Source: Tyto alba
Lineage: Eukaryota > Chordata > Aves > Strigiformes > Tytonidae
DNA: 64,000 nucleotides
Direction: 5' to 3'
Assembly (NCBI RefSeq): GCF_018691265.1
Contig: NW_024881282.1
Location: 24,758,899 to 24,822,898, forward strand
Part shown: positions 51,801 to 63,970 of the stretch, one piece after another
How the letters are laid out: every line of letters begins with the position of its first letter
How positions within the stretch are numbered: position 1 is the first letter of the stretch
Position numbers and translations under genes: made by a program
The notes under the pieces: generated by a model
The model's database searches: none
Told to the model about the DNA's origin: nothing
What the model saw: the letters and a program-made list of their open reading frames with translations, nothing else

Positions 51801-52780
51801 CAGCTTGGAAACCAGCACACAGGCTTTAGCAGTTAGTTCTGCTCACAACACATGGGTGACTGCACAACCCTTCCTAGAGCCAGTCTGTAGCCAGCTGTTT
51901 TCAGTAAGGTTTTCCAGTCAAGCCAAATGGTCTATCAGCACTGCACACCTGCCTGAGCTAACAAGGAGCAAAGTAAGACCCCTCAGCACCTTGCAAAACC
52001 AGGGACATGGAATCACCATGCTGTATATCAGTAAAAGTACTGAGGGAGGGGTCACCATGATCTTAATCCTAGTCAGATGTGAACTAAAAATAAGTATTGA
52101 TAGGCAAGTCACTGAGATTAGGAAGTAAGATTTCGGATAAATACAAAGGAACTGATGGTTGGTTAGTTCCTACTTGTTTTCTCAGCACATATTCTGGGAG
52201 GCTAAGATCCAGTTATAGGTAATAGACTTCTAGAAGGTTCCAGTTGTCCCAGCAGAGGTGTGGTGTTATTTGAGCTACCCTAGGATATTCTGCCTGGCCT
52301 CCAGTTTCTGCTCCAGAAGACCAAGGTCTCCCATTGGGTCCTGAATCGTGTCTGCCAGACTCATTCAGGTAAGGCATCTCAAAAATGTGTAGGCACCTAC
52401 CTTAAATCCTGCTGTTAACCTGTACAGTAACTGGGACCTAGGGGCTGCTCCTGCTGAGAGTGACCATGTGGCTGCTGTGCTGTACTGTACCGGGGAGTCA
52501 CTCGCTGGACTCCACTGAGTAGGGTGACTTGGAGTGGGATCCCATTAGCTCGGTATAAGTAGTGCCATGTGGGACTTCCCAGGCTGTTTAGGACATCTGC
52601 AGGGAAATGGCAGATGTGAGCTAGGCCTGTATTCTGGAGTGGCAGCCAGATGCCTGTGTGCAGGCAGCTGAGTGGAGCCTCAGATCTCCGTGGCCGCTGG
52701 TGGGAGCTTGGGCATCTGACTCACGTGTGGACAGTGAACTACAAGGTGTCTTCAGCACAAAATTGAGTCCCACCCTAGGA
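48851..52780. other. KL intron 1, late part
   Basis: No exon recognised. A T-run with (GTTTT)n lies at 49400-49446. Minus-strand open frames at 48874-49177 lie in a locally GC-richer patch but carry no known domain. The sequence from about 51.7 kb may belong to the unnamed repeat whose clearest motifs start at 52781. Confidence 0.4.
49400..49446. repeat. Poly-T followed by (GTTTT)n microsatellite
   Basis: 26 T (49400-49425), then four GTTTT units to 49446. No attached retroposon was recognised. Confidence 0.92.
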
Positions 52781-52988
52781 GTGGGATTAATTTGCCTGAA
52801 GGTAGGTATAGGTGCAAATTATCATTCGACATTCAGTAGTATCTCAGGTGTCTGTGGAGATGGGAAGTGTGACAGGATTTACGGGAGACCCAGAGCTTTC
52901 TGAAACCGGCTGGAATTCAGGCTGGAACACTCTGAAGTCTCTAAAACTGCATTAGACGCCTAATTTTAGGCAAATGAATTCTGTCCCA
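52781..52988. repeat. Unnamed dispersed repeat with inverted arms, copy 3
   Basis: The left arm gtgggattaatttgcctgaa (from 52781) and the right arm at 52953-52988, whose reverse complement reads tgggacagaattcatttgcc then taaaattaggcgtcta, are imperfect inverted copies about 145 bp apart. The left arm matches motifs at 13767, 42957 and 43097. The foldback layout is shared with copy 1, which argues that it is a real element rather than coincidence. Confidence 0.5.
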
Positions 52989-54822
52989 GATTTCCATAGA
53001 GACTCTCTGCTCTGTCACTGGCTTCTTCCAGCTCAATTTCTGTGTGGTTTTGAACTGCTTCTTTAATCTATGTCCACAGAGGCTGGGGACTTTGATGCAC
53101 TATTTTCTATGTTTAGCTTTTTTTTTTTTTTTAATGGAAATAATATAATTCCACTTCATGCACACTCCAGAGGGCAGACATTTAAGTGGGCTTTTTCTTG
53201 ACTGCTTTCATCTGTCTGTAGAACGTCTTGTCTAAACTGAGTAACAGGTTTTGTCTGTCATCAGTGAAGAGAGATGGACTCCCAAAGAGTGACTCACCCT
53301 GCATATCTTAGACAACAGTGTTCTCATTTTCTAAAGAGGCAGACTAGATGACTTGCTTAGAAAGTAAAGTTCAGTGAGATAATCCCACGTTGCTATACTT
53401 CATATTTTTTCGTTGCAACAAGGGAGTAAACTGTACCTCCTTATCTGTGTAGGGGAATAGCCTGTGGGATTCCCTTCTTCCTTTCTTCATGGTAGAATCA
53501 AAGCTACTAAAATGCTGGAAGATCTCTCTCCACTGATAGGAGCAGGGAGGGACGAGAGATATGGAGCAAGTCCTCTATAGTCCTTGAGGTGTTCTGTGGG
53601 TGAGTAGCATACTTGCAAGTGCAGATGACTGTGATGAAATTGTGTGTTTGAGAGTGTGCTTGGTGATGTCTTAACATTTGAGACAGGAAATCTGGAGATG
53701 AGTCAAGTCCAAGAGAGGAAGAATATATGGCACCTTTATGAGGGAACATTTGAGTGTGCAAATTTGAGTTGCAAGTGATGGCACATTTGTTCCCAATGGT
53801 ATTTTAAAAATAATATCTAAAGTGTCGCGTGTGTAGCATTTTGGTCATGATACATAATGGTTTTTTCTTTCATCAGTGTAATGGAGCTTCGGTGTGAAGT
53901 AAAATTAAGTCTGTGCTTAGGTCAGCTCTCATTTTTGACATGAGACTTTGAAGCGGTTACTATAATTAGTTTCTCACTAGCATCAGAATCCATTGTATTA
54001 GTATAGACAGATGGTAGAACTGCATCACATTTATTTGAGCTATTGATGTATTATAAATGAGAGCATGTACGTTGAAGTTTGCAGCTGAGAGCCTGATTCA
54101 GATACACACACATAGGTGAGTACTGTGATTCACAGTTTCCAAGATTGTTCTCTTTGGGTTTCGGTGAACACTCTAAAAGGGCATGGGTCTAGTCTCCTCT
54201 AGAGCCAGTGTCAGGTCTGCACAGATGTTTTATATACCCCATGATGACTCAAAGGCAGCAGGTTTCTGTATGGGGGCAGCTGAACAGAGCCTGGATTATT
54301 GATCTTACCTTTAGCTGTCCTTCACTTCCAATTGTTTTTCTCCCAGCAGTGAGAATTAAAATTCTGCAAGAACAGTAGAATGATAGAATTAATTATTTTT
54401 CCTGGGTAATTAACAGTGTCTGTGTCAAAAATGATTAATAATCTTAATTGCTCAATGTCCCTAGTAATGCTGGCAACTGAAAATCATTGTGGTTCAGAGC
54501 TTGAATGGTAAGAGTGTATGAAAAGGAAACTGTGAACATCAGCTATCAATGATAAAATTTACCAACATATCAACTGCATGGAGTGGAATTATAAGGCTTT
54601 CTATACGTCTTATATTCCAGGGAGGGCTAAAATGTGTGTGACACTTTGATTAATAATGTCATATATATTCATCACACGTGTGACTTTGAATGGCAAGAAT
54701 GGAGGTTTATGTTATCACAAACACACATGAACAAATAGTAACTGCTAAATCTCAAAATGCAAATGTAAACTAGGAATAGTTATTAGGCAGGCTTTATTCT
54801 AATTTTTAGATCTCATACTTTT
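52989..54822. other. KL intron 1, no recognised feature
   Basis: A 15-T run lies at 53118-53132. No exon, transposon or RNA gene was recognised. Confidence 0.45.
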
Positions 54823-55370
54823 TATCTTTTTATCAATGACCTAGAAAAAAGCATTACAATTTCTACTAATGTGTAAACGACAAAAAGATAGGATGTTGAT
54901 TCACAGAGCAGTCAAAATTCTTTGATAAGCTAGGTGCAAAGAGAAAATATGTTTTCGATGGTGAAGGGATCTGGAGATTGGTAGTTGAGATGAGCATATG
55001 CTCACAGTGTAATGCTATGGCCACGTAAGTAGAAATAGTGTATTAAATTGTCTCTGGTTTTACTGCTGGCAAGACTACCACTGGCATATTATATCCAATT
55101 CTGCTTCTGCAGTTTAAGACAGATGATGACAAATTGGAAGAGAATCAGAGGAGAGCACTGAGAATGGTTAGAGAGCTTGAAGCTATGCCTGAAGATAATG
55201 CAGGTCTCCAGGAACTCAATCTATTTAGCTTTCAAAGGGAAAGTCAAGAGACTGTTTCAACTGACTCTGTAAGATCATGGGAAGGAAATTTGGTAGAAAA
55301 AATTCTCACAGTAACAGATAAAATTGTACCAAGACAAGCGGTTGAAATCTGATGCTAGACATACATAGCA
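54823..55370 (+). mobile_element. Ancient CR1/L3-like LINE remnant
   Basis: 'ttttatcaatgacctagaaa' (about 54827) matches the coding sequence just before the reverse-transcriptase FADD box. 'attggaagagaatcagagga', 'gagcactgagaatggttaga' and 'gaactcaatctatttagctt' (55133-55230) match the ORF2 end, in order on the plus strand. The sequence is highly diverged and the open frame at 55134-55352 is a relic of ORF2. It ends about 600 bp before KL exon 2. Confidence 0.6.
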
Positions 55371-55985
55371 AATTTTAATAAAATAAATTAAATTGAATTA
55401 TTGGAATAATTTTTCAGGAGCTGTGGTAACTTTTTTTCCACAAGACTTTTTAAAACCCAGATTGGTAGTTTTTCCTATACTGTGTGTTCTGGTTCAAAGA
55501 GGAGTAAGTTCAAGACTGTTTCTTTGTCCTGTATTGTTTGAGAGCTCTGGACAGTTCTTAAGAATAGACCTTACTTCTTTATACATCTGGGAAACTACAG
55601 ATAAAGTGACATTCCTATAATGAAAACATACTTTGAAACGTGTTTAGTTAAATGCATTTTCATTTTTGTAAATACTGTAAGTATATCAGAACTCTAATAA
55701 AAGTTAATAAAGTTGTCTAGCTAAAGGTGTGTTTGGTGCCTGGAATAGTATCTCATGGAACGCAGATGCTGTTTTCCCTGACCAACCCGCAATTTCTGGT
55801 CAATATATGGTATTAATGAGAAATTAATTTAGGAGTTGTAAACTGCTGATGAGTGAATAAGGCTGAGTCCTCAAATGCCATGTTTATGCGGTTACTATGT
55901 GACACTGGACATCAGTACTTGATCCTAATTGTATTACTTAAAATGGAATTTCAGGTGCACTAATTACAGTGTTTCTTTTCAACAG

Positions 55986-56496
55986 GCCCATGCTAAAGTC
56001 TGGCATCTCTACAATGACCATTTTCGTCCGACTCAAAGAGGAAGGGTGTCCATTGCTCTTAGCTCCCACTGGATAAAACCTCAACGTATGACTGAAAAAA
56101 ACATAAAAGAATGTCAAAAATCCCTTGATTTCGTGCTTGGCTGGTTTGCTAAGCCCATATTTATTGACGGTGACTATCCAGAGAGCATGAGGAGCAACCT
56201 CTCATCTCTGTTGCCCGAATTCAGTGAAGTTGAGAAGAAGTATATCAAGGGAACGGCAGACTTTTTTGCTCTTTCTTTTGGAGCAACCCTGAGTTTCCAG
56301 CTCCTGGACTCCCACATGAAATTCCAGCAGCTGGAATCAATAAGCCTGAGGCAGCTCCTTTACTGGATAAGCCGTGAATATAACAACCCCCAAATATTCA
56401 TTGTGGAGAACAGCTGGTTTGTTTCTGGTAGCACCAAGAGAGATGATGCCAAATATATTTACTATCTCAAAAAGTTCATTATGGAAACTTTAAAAG
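55986..56496 (+). CDS. KL: Klotho exon 2: second half of KL1 domain
   Basis: Encodes residues 253-422 plus the first base of codon 423. It is preceded by tttcttttcaacag and ends at aaag|gtagga. KL1 landmarks in order: [10 protein letters not shown] (253-262), [10 protein letters not shown] (273-282), [18 protein letters not shown] (300-317), KGTADFFAL (340-348), and [12 protein letters not shown] (389-400). Glu393 sits at the nucleophile position of family-1 glycosidases and corresponds to human Glu414. The usual ENG is ENS here (Ser395). Asp405 in KRDD corresponds to human Asp426, a reported zinc ligand linking KL1 and KL2. N-glycosylation sequon NLS at 323-325. No stop or frameshift. Reading on into intron 2 would add ten residues and stop at 56526-56528. 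Confidence 0.96.
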
Positions 56497-58690
56497 GTAG
56501 GACTGAGGTTGTATTAATACATGCTTGACAAAATCATAATGCAAAATAGCCTACAGAGATATGTTAAAGAACCAGGCTGAAAACTAATTTTAGTCTTTAA
56601 CATTCATCTTGGCACTTGTGAAATGAGACTCCAAATCCCTTTCCTGGGTTTGTTCTTTTCAGCTCTTGAAGACCCTTAATATCTGCAGGTAGCATTTGGT
56701 GAGCTCAATGCTGCTGTCTTTGAAGTCTGTAGGAAAATTTCTGCTTTCTTTTGGTGGGAGGAAGTGCAAAACTTGTGTGAACAATACTCTCAGTGGATTT
56801 AGGGAAGTTTACTGTGTTATTTATTTATAGTTGTTTTCCATATCTTAGATGTATGAATGCATATGTACAAAACATAAGAATATCTATGTGGGAAGGTAAA
56901 TACTATGCAATCAGAGTTCCTCTGAAGAAAATACAAGGCTGAAAGAACACATTTTTAGATGAAAAATTGGAACCTTTTCATTCCACATCTCAGTGTTACC
57001 CTTGCACAAATTTTACATTGGTATAGCTCTGGACATCAATCACAATAAACTGATTTTATATCAGTTTATGGAGAACTGACTATTTGAAGTTATAGAATCT
57101 AAATTATTGAAATTGTTAACCTATCATTTCTTCCAAACAGTAAGGGAAATACACTAGCTTATGAGAGTTATTTTCTATTTTCCTTGTGGCAAAACATATT
57201 TTTTCAATCCTAGTAGTCACCAATACTTTGTTGGGGTTCCCATTTCCACTTTCATTGTTTTTTAATTTCTTAATTTAAGATTTAATAATTGATTTACTTG
57301 TCTACAGTTTACTGTTCTGCTTTTAAAAACAGTATTTTTGTAGCTGCTAGCTCAGATGAGACAGCCATTGTGTTACATTGCCATTTTCATACAGGGGATG
57401 AGCAAAAATGACTTTCATTTTATTCTCGGCACTCAAGAAGATGCAGAGGATTCCCACATTTGTTACATCTACTATTCTAGAAACCTAATTATTGCAAATA
57501 AATTAAAAGATGAATAAATATATGAGCCAATTCATCGAACACGGGAAGAATGTAATACAAAACAGTTACTAACTGTTGCAAGTACAGTATTACTAGTTTG
57601 CATGAAGTCAGATGAAGAGCTCATCTTCATGAAGGGGTCATATTCTTGTTAACGATATTTCTGCTTAGTTAACAAACTGCTGGACATGCATACATGCCTT
57701 TTAATCACAGCTGGCTGGAAACAATCTTAATTTACAGAGTTTCTTTCCTTTTAATGTGCCACTCGGTAAGTAATAATAACAACAACATGACCGTCTTGTC
57801 ATACTGACTTAAGAATACTAGCACTTGGCTAAACTTGCTACAGAAAAAAAGCAGAGACAGACTGGATCTGCAGAAGGGTCTTTAGCATCATTACGATAAA
57901 AATTATTGCACCCATATATTCTGCCATTAGAATCTGCAAAATTCATTGTAAATACCAGAGTTGTCTATGCAATACATAGGGGAATTTAGTTGAAAAAGAT
58001 TCACAAAAGGCATCGTGTTGGCTGTGATCAGTCTTGTTGGACAACATTAAAGACCAAAGACAAAGGCAGATATTGATGTTGCCTCTCAGAGACTTTGGAC
58101 GTGGCCATCCAGTGAAATAAAGCACTGTAATGTAGAGATTCGTGAGCTATTTAACATGAGTTTCACTCCAGCATTCACAGGGCAGTAAAATGGCACTGGA
58201 GCTATAGCACCGAGAAGCAAGGATAATTAATTTATGCCCAGGGCCACATAAATGTGGTTTTGCTGCTTCCTAGGCCTGGCCGGTATCTTATGTATATGCA
58301 CTGGTTCAGACAAAACTACTTATTTCTATATCTATGTTAACAAATAAGTGCAGCCCTGTTGGAGCAAGTCTATAGAATAACAAGTTGGTGTTAAGGGCCT
58401 GTATACATTCCTGAAGCCCATTTTGGGGTTAATTTCCCCTAAAGGAACCCAGGTCATACACCCTGAGACCACTCTGTGATGTGAACCAAAGTGTGATGAG
58501 GGCGATTCAGTCAAAAGTGCAAAAGTGTGCTCCTGCTTTCAGTTGAAGTGCTGATGTAGATGTCCATTCTGACACTGCCTGCTGTAAACAAGCTCCATAA
58601 ATCTTTTTAAATTTTTTTTTGGCTCTGGGAAAGGTTCTTTTTGGGGGGGGTTCACAGCCCTAAATCCTTTTACTATTTATTACTATTGAT

Positions 58691-58729
58691 CTTTCTTTCT
58701 TTCTTTCTTTTTTTTTTTTTTTTTTTTTT
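58691..58729. repeat. (CTTT)n and poly-T tract
   Basis: Five CTTT units followed by a T-run to 58729, in KL intron 2. Confidence 0.92.
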
Positions 58730-59487
58730 CCAAGTACCATTTAGAGTTGAATAGAGTAAATAGAGCTATAATATAAAGTAGTTAAATATTGATTGGACCT
58801 GCTGGTTGGTTGGAGATGTCTTCTCACATGGGTGGATATCTAACCACTTACTCTAGGGTCGTGTTCACTTCCCTGCCCTGTCTCTGGTGCAACAAGTAAA
58901 TTGATTGTTCCTTGTAAAGTGGACCCTGTTGACCAGGAGGGCATGCAGGCTCCTCTGTGCCATGGTGACTAGCTGAGGGGTTTAGGTCATTATGTGGGGA
59001 GTTAGCAGGTCTGAATTCAAAGGGTCTTAAGGAGAACAGGAACATCCAGGCCCCTGACAGGCCGGGACTGAGCTATTCTCAGGTCTGTTCAGAGTGAAAA
59101 CAGATCCCTAGGCACCTTCCACATGGAAGCAGGGGCTGCAGGCTTCACACACCTCACCTTCGTGCCCTGGGGTTGGACAGTAGCTAAGCAGAGGGTTTTA
59201 AGGATCTGTATTGGATGCTTATGGGTCTGCCATATTTTCTCGCACTGTTTCTATGCTAGTGAGCTAAACAAAGTGTGAGCTGAACTGCTGTTTAATTTTT
59301 AACCTGGTTCTGGCAGAGTTCTGGCCCGCACAGTAGCATACTGAGGGGGGGGATTACTCAGGTCAGGAGTTATTTCCTGAAGGTAGTATGGACAAGGCCA
59401 CTCAGTTTCAGAAGCAAGGGCAGTTAGATTTCAGTCAGCCTGGCTTGCACACTAACAGACATAAAAAAATGGGGAGATAGACAAAGG

Positions 59488-59511
59488 AAAAAAAAAAAAA
59501 AAAAAAAAAAA
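59488..59511. repeat. Poly-A run (24)
   Basis: Uninterrupted A run in KL intron 2. No retrocopy was recognised before it. Confidence 0.9.
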
Positions 59512-61136
59512 GACAATAATTTTCATTGTGGTTTTTCAGTAACATGCAGTCCATGTGGGATACTGTGATATTTCCAGACTTTTTTGAACTTCCAAAAATT
59601 TTTCAAGTTGCTTCTTTCACAGGTGATAGTTAAAAGTTAATACATTTTTAAAGAAAGATTTGAGGAGAATTTTTAGGAGGTGCTCAGGAAGTGTGGGAGT
59701 GCTGTGCAATGACTTACAGGAAGGGTGAGATGCTATTCAAAGAGAAATTCTCACTGAGACTGGTTCACAACATGGACCTGCATTGGCTTTTACTCTGCTG
59801 GTACGGCAGATGTCATCATGGATGCATGCAGAAGTTAGAAAAATACTGCCGTTTGCCAAACACAAAAGAATTATGCCTTTAGGAGGAGAAATATTCCATT
59901 TCCTTAGATGTTTTCTCATGACCTCTGATAGAGTCTGGGCCAAGTTCATTGCTTATTTAACTGCAGTTCATTTAATTGTTTCAAACAGAGTTACAATCAA
60001 GAATCCATGTGGTCCTTCATAACTGATTGTAATGAAGTACATTAATAAAACCAGGAAATGAGGATCTTGATATTCTGTTTGCCTGAAATAATGCTTTCAG
60101 TATTACTAGACTGGAAAATATTATGTTCAGGCAGTACCTAGTCTGGGTTCACAGAAGATGGTGGGTAATAAAGATGAACTCTGCTGGCTGCAGAGCCAAA
60201 CTCAAGTTCAAAAGAACATTTAAGAATGTGCTTAAATGCATTGCTGAATTAGGGTGGGTCTAATTATGTAATTAAAATAAGCATACTCCTTTGTGCTTTC
60301 CTGAAGCTGAGCCCAGGAACATTTTGCTGAATCTCAGTGTTTAATACAACTAAAAGTGAGTATCATTTGAAATCTTAAAATAAAGCTGTAATGCTGACAA
60401 CACTAACAGTTGCCGGTAGACTCTGATATTAACCATCAAAGTGTGTGATGATTTCTTAAAAGTCAAACAGTGGATCTAGAGCATACGCATCTTTTTAGAA
60501 ACCCTTAAATATTTAAGCTGGAAAATGCTATGCCATAGAAGATGTAAAGAGACAGAATTATCAAATAATGAGGGTCTTCCTGCATTATCACTTCTACTTA
60601 AAATGTGTTACTAAAAATTCACTGGCACACCAAAAGTGCTGTCAGGGTTTTCTCAAAATGTATTTGTAGTGGAGGAGAAGGAGAAAAAAGAGTGTAACTT
60701 TTGCTTGTGTACAGGGTAGTCTGCATTAATGGCACTTAAGCTACCCCAGAACGAGCTGCAGAGTGCAGTGCAGTGCAATTACTGGCTCAGTTGCTGCAAG
60801 CAGTTCAAGCGTAGCGTGCTCTGTTCTGAGGCTGAGGTTTGGCATGCCTGATTAGCAGCACTGCTCAAACCACTGCTGCACTGCTTCTCTTGCTAAATCT
60901 GGCCCGTTTAATGCCAAGCCAGGTACCTCTACTGCCTTGCACAGTGCACTCATGACCTGCAGCTTCCTTGGTGCAGTTGAAATATCTTTCCCGATGGGCT
61001 TTGGGTCAGGCCTTGAGATACTTATCTGACCTCTTGCATTGTTCTTACACGTGAATACTGCCAACGTTGCTGATACGGTGTAATCTACATAGGGAAAATG
61101 AGCACTGTGATAAGTTTGGTTTTGTTCTTTTCCCAG

Positions 61137-61405
61137 CCATCCGGTACGATGGAGTTAATGTGTTTGGCTACACAGTCTGGTCACTCCTGGATGGCTTTGA
61201 ATGGCACAGGGGATACAGCATTCGACGTGGGCTGTTTTATGTTGATTTTCAAAGCCACGACAAGAAGTTGATGCCCAAATCTTCTGTCTTATTCTATCAA
61301 AAGCTGATAGAAAAAAACGGCTTCCCACCTTTGCCTGAAAATCAGCCCATAGAAGGTATTTTTCCCTGTGGCTTTGCCTGGGGAATTGTTGACAACTACA
61401 TTCAG
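61137..61405 (+). CDS. KL: Klotho exon 3: end of KL1 and start of linker
   Basis: Completes codon 423 (G|CC, Ala) and encodes residues 424-512. [23 protein letters not shown] (436-458) is the conserved C-terminal strand and loop of the glycosidase fold that lines the pocket. [18 protein letters not shown] follows (469-486), then the linker LPENQP (488-493) and the opening of KL2 ([11 protein letters not shown], 502-512). Acceptor tttcccag, donor cag|gtgagt, a strong match. The frame stays open 195 nt past the donor, to a TGA at 61601-61603. In human and mouse KL an alternative donor 50 bp into intron 3 gives a secreted KL1-only protein, so this boundary deserves attention. Confidence 0.96.
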
Positions 61406-63970
61406 GTGAGTCTGATGATAAAGCTGACAGGCTGTCCAGCCAGATCAGCGCACAAGTTCATATTGATAAATTTGCTAGGTAGAATGTCTTTGCTGATATA
61501 TATTACCACAGTGCTGCAAGGAGATGGGTACAAGGCCAAACACTGTTTCTTTCAGTCTTCACTAGACTCTCTGTGTATGACCGAGGAGATCCAGTCAGAT
61601 TGAGATATGATAAATAACACTTTAGAAAAACGTATGGAAATCGAAAGGGGGCTGATGCTCATCTTCCTTGGACATGTTGTGTGAACAGTTACTGGAAGTC
61701 AGTCCTTTTCAAATGGAAATTGATTAGAGCCTCTAAAGTGTATTTCCAAATGTCCTAGTCTATGAAATGAGAAATATTACTGCTTTTTCACGTCCATAAT
61801 TTTAATGGTAATATATTTGTCTGCTGTGATAATATGTTTTAGAAAACTTCCCGAAAGCTCTTAAAACTCCAGTGGCATCTTATGCATATATAACATGATA
61901 CTGTTGTTACAGGGCTTGTGTGTATAAAAAAGTAAACAATGTTAGATTTAGATGCAATTTCTCTATTTATTCTTCGCTATTTTGTGTAGTACTGTATCTG
62001 AAGGAGGCCTGCAGTGCCCGTGGATAGCACCTAGCTAGATCATTGATCCATTTCATAGCTCTCACTCTTTATTTCAACTAAATCTGATACTTTGGGAGAA
62101 TCTTTCAAATTTTAAGACTTCATAGCATGAGTTAAAATCGTAGCTTAGGTCTCTTTAACAGTTTGGCTCTGTAATTCTTAGATGCTGTTTTGGCTTGCAG
62201 GGCTTCTCCAACCACAGTAAAGAGGTGCAGTTAAATTCAATGTTGAGGCTTGATCCAAGAACAAAATTTTTCATTTAGATTTTCCACAGACAGAATCTTT
62301 CTTAAGGCTAGAGTATAGGGGACTTGTTTGTTTTTTCTCACTCCAAAAGTAAGATCTGACTTTGTTCTCTTGAAAAGTACTGCAGCCTTCTTACCTGGTA
62401 TACTGATTTCCAAGAAAATTCAACAGTCATTATCTTCCTAGCTCCCAGATAGATTAGGGATTGGAAATGGAATTGCTGCCTTTGGGATCGATAATAGCTA
62501 TAAAGTTGTGGAGTCAGTCAGCCTAAGACAGCTAAAAAAATCCCTCCTATCCCCAAAACCTTCAAAGCTGAATATTTTCATTTCAAAAGGCCATTCAAAC
62601 ATTTTGTGCTGTAAGGCTTAGGTAGTGTGATTTGTAGATGCATCACAGTGGAAAAACGCTTTTGACAGCATTCCCACAGTATTAGTGGCAATGCATGCTT
62701 TAGTAATCTTCAAGGGACAGTTCTCCAGAAAAGCAATTTCCCTCAGACATGCTGGTTTTTATTACTTTCTTCTATAAGCACAGTACTGACCTCTCCGGAG
62801 AAAATAGCAACTGATTTTCAGCAGCTTCTTTATACAGTCTGCAGAGCCTCGGCTACAAGTTGAACACTGGTTGTAGGCTGACACCTGCTTTTCAAACAGA
62901 GGGCAGGACAAGGAAATCTGAACTCATGGGGAAACTGCGCACCAAAGAAAAAAAATGTAAAAAAGGACAAATAAACACATGTGGTACCAGTATCTTGTAG
63001 TTTGGATCTTTCTTGGAAGAGCTACACTAGAGTGTAGAGATTTTACACTGTGCACTGTTTTAAGTAATTCACTTTTCCATTTTTTAGTCCTTACTGTGTT
63101 TGTAATATTCATTAAAAAGTGAAACTATAATTCTGTGGGACCCTGAGAAGCTCATCTTCTCCTGTGTCAGTATGTCACACAAGAAATTCTGACATCTGAA
63201 GCCCTAAAGACTTACGGGAAGTGCATTTGTTGTTGGAGTAACATATAGTGGGTTTACTTGGAGGCCTGAAAAAAAAAAAAAAAAGATTCAGACTTCAACA
63301 GCCTGCTGGAATAACTTGGAAATGAGTTCAGCATGAGTTAAATAAAAAAGGATGTCTTTAGCAGGAAGGAAAAATTTTGCTTGTCAACTGAATTCGTGCT
63401 AAAAATCAAGTGCAGAGCATTACTCATCTTTCATCATAGTCAGGAAAAGAACACAGAAATGATGTTGCATTCATTATTTCTTTTACTGCATTCAGGGAGT
63501 GGTCTTGAAACTGAATCTAGTGGGTAATTTACAACAGACAGTCTCTGTGTAGGCCCTTGTTAATCTTGAAAGAAAAACATTTTTAAAATTACTGTAGTCT
63601 TTTCTGAAGATCTGCTGCTCTGGAGATCTTTCACAGGCTTAGTGCCTTATCCTTGAGCAATCCCTTGTTTCCCTTACAGACTGGAGCACTCTGGAGAAGA
63701 TACAAACGTGGTGACCGTTAGCATAAGCTTGTTTGGAAAGTAGGGTGACAATGATGTATAAATTTGGTACTTTTCTGACACCACATGGCAACAGAAAATT
63801 AATTAATTCATATGATCCAGAGATATTATTGTATCAGAGATGCGAGAGAGGTGCTAAATGCAAAGTTTTGACTTAGGATATTCTTTCACTACATCGTGCC
63901 TAATGGTTATGATGTTGCCATCTACCTCGAACAAACAGCTTGAATCTGGTATGTTTCTTATTCTACCTAG
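61406..63970. other. KL intron 3
   Basis: 2565 bp, donor gtgagt, acceptor tttcttattctacctag. It contains a 16-A run at 63269-63284 and no recognised transposon or exon. The first 195 nt are open in the exon 3 frame. Possible secondary donors are a weak GT at 61456 (50 nt in) and a better tag|gtagaa at 61479. Confidence 0.75.

Larger units (their letters stand above)
56497..61136. other. KL intron 2
   Basis: 4640 bp, donor gtagga, acceptor preceded by a good pyrimidine tract (ttttgttcttttcccag). It contains a (CTTT)n plus poly-T tract and a 24-A run (separate entries) and no recognisable exon or transposon. Open frames (for example 59783-60022) are short and without known domains. Confidence 0.7.

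Noticed and set aside
58691..59511. Poly-T and poly-A tracts as signs of processed pseudogenes or SINEs
   Set aside because: No retrocopy or SINE body was found next to either tract. They look like simple repeats.
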